Assembly: GCA_030753265.1 (NCBI GenBank)
Contig: JASMCQ010000103.1
Location: 1 to 22,695, forward strand
DNA length: 22,695 bases
From: Dehalococcoidia bacterium
GTDB lineage: Bacteria; Chloroflexota; Dehalococcoidia; UBA3495
Reading direction: 5' to 3'
Part shown: piece by piece, positions 22,667 to 22,695 of the stretch
Position numbering within the stretch: the first letter of the stretch is position 1
Layout: the number at the start of each line of letters is the position of its first letter
Translations under genes and position numbers: made by a program
The notes under the pieces: model-generated
Told to the model about the DNA's origin: nothing
Database searches by the model: none
What the model saw: only the letters and a program-made list of their open reading frames with translations

Positions 22667-22695
22667 AAATCCCCCTACATCCCCCTTTATAAAGG
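22667..22695. repeat. C-rich palindromic repeat cut by the window end
   Basis: CCCCCT occurs twice, at 22671-22676 and 22681-22686. The second leads into the perfect palindrome CCTTTATAAAGG (22684-22695) at the last base of the window. The palindrome probably extends as CCCCC...GGGGG beyond the edge. Such short C-run/G-run palindromes are common as dispersed repeats or ends of small mobile elements, and they differ from the surrounding composition. Confidence 0.5.

Noticed and set aside
1..22695. CRISPR array, toxin-antitoxin or phage-defence genes
   Set aside because: No regularly spaced repeats, no nuclease or toxin families and no integrase or transposase genes are seen; the only repeats are the short tandem and palindromic ones listed.

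Overview
The window is high-GC bacterial DNA with wide gene spacing. It reads like a free-living heterotroph. The Thr/Pro/Ala-rich linker behind the lipobox of the solute-binding protein, together with a mix of AOR-family, CaiB/BaiF CoA-transferase, lactonase and maleate-isomerase-like genes, suggests Chloroflexota, perhaps a SAR202 or Dehalococcoidia-like lineage. That placement is inference from gene style. The only stable RNA gene seen is a tRNA-Lys, so no marker settles it.

Left part (1-5158): a tRNA-Lys(TTT) on the minus strand, about 1 kb without a convincing gene, then a peptide/nickel-type ABC importer set on the plus strand (lipoprotein binding protein and two DppB/DppC-type permeases). 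No ATPase gene follows. A strong hairpin and a possible internal promoter separate the binding-protein gene from the permease genes.

Middle part (5542-11734): plus-strand housekeeping and metabolic genes: enoyl-CoA hydratase, a long Rel/SpoT (p)ppGpp enzyme, a RidA-family protein, an MFS transporter and a small four-helix membrane protein of unknown function. They are separated by about 190 to 400 bases, so they need not form one operon.

Right part (12167-21888): a metabolic neighbourhood. A D-2-hydroxyacid dehydrogenase (minus) diverges from a beta-propeller lactonase (plus). Next come three minus-strand genes, transcribed in the order aldehyde:ferredoxin oxidoreductase homologue, CaiB/BaiF CoA-transferase, maleate isomerase-like protein. 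Then there is a methyltransferase remnant and, on the plus strand, a fumarate-reductase-type flavoprotein. A plausible joint role is catabolism of an organic acid or lactone through aldehyde oxidation, CoA activation and isomerisation. No substrate can be named from sequence. Three of these enzymes have lost residues normally essential in their families: an AOR cluster cysteine, the second racemase/isomerase cysteine, and the flavoprotein active-site histidine. This makes the region the best place to look for undescribed chemistry.

The far right holds a small gene encoding an 11-residue hydrophobic tandem repeat (TTG start), and the window ends inside a C-rich palindromic repeat that looks like the edge of a dispersed or mobile repeat.
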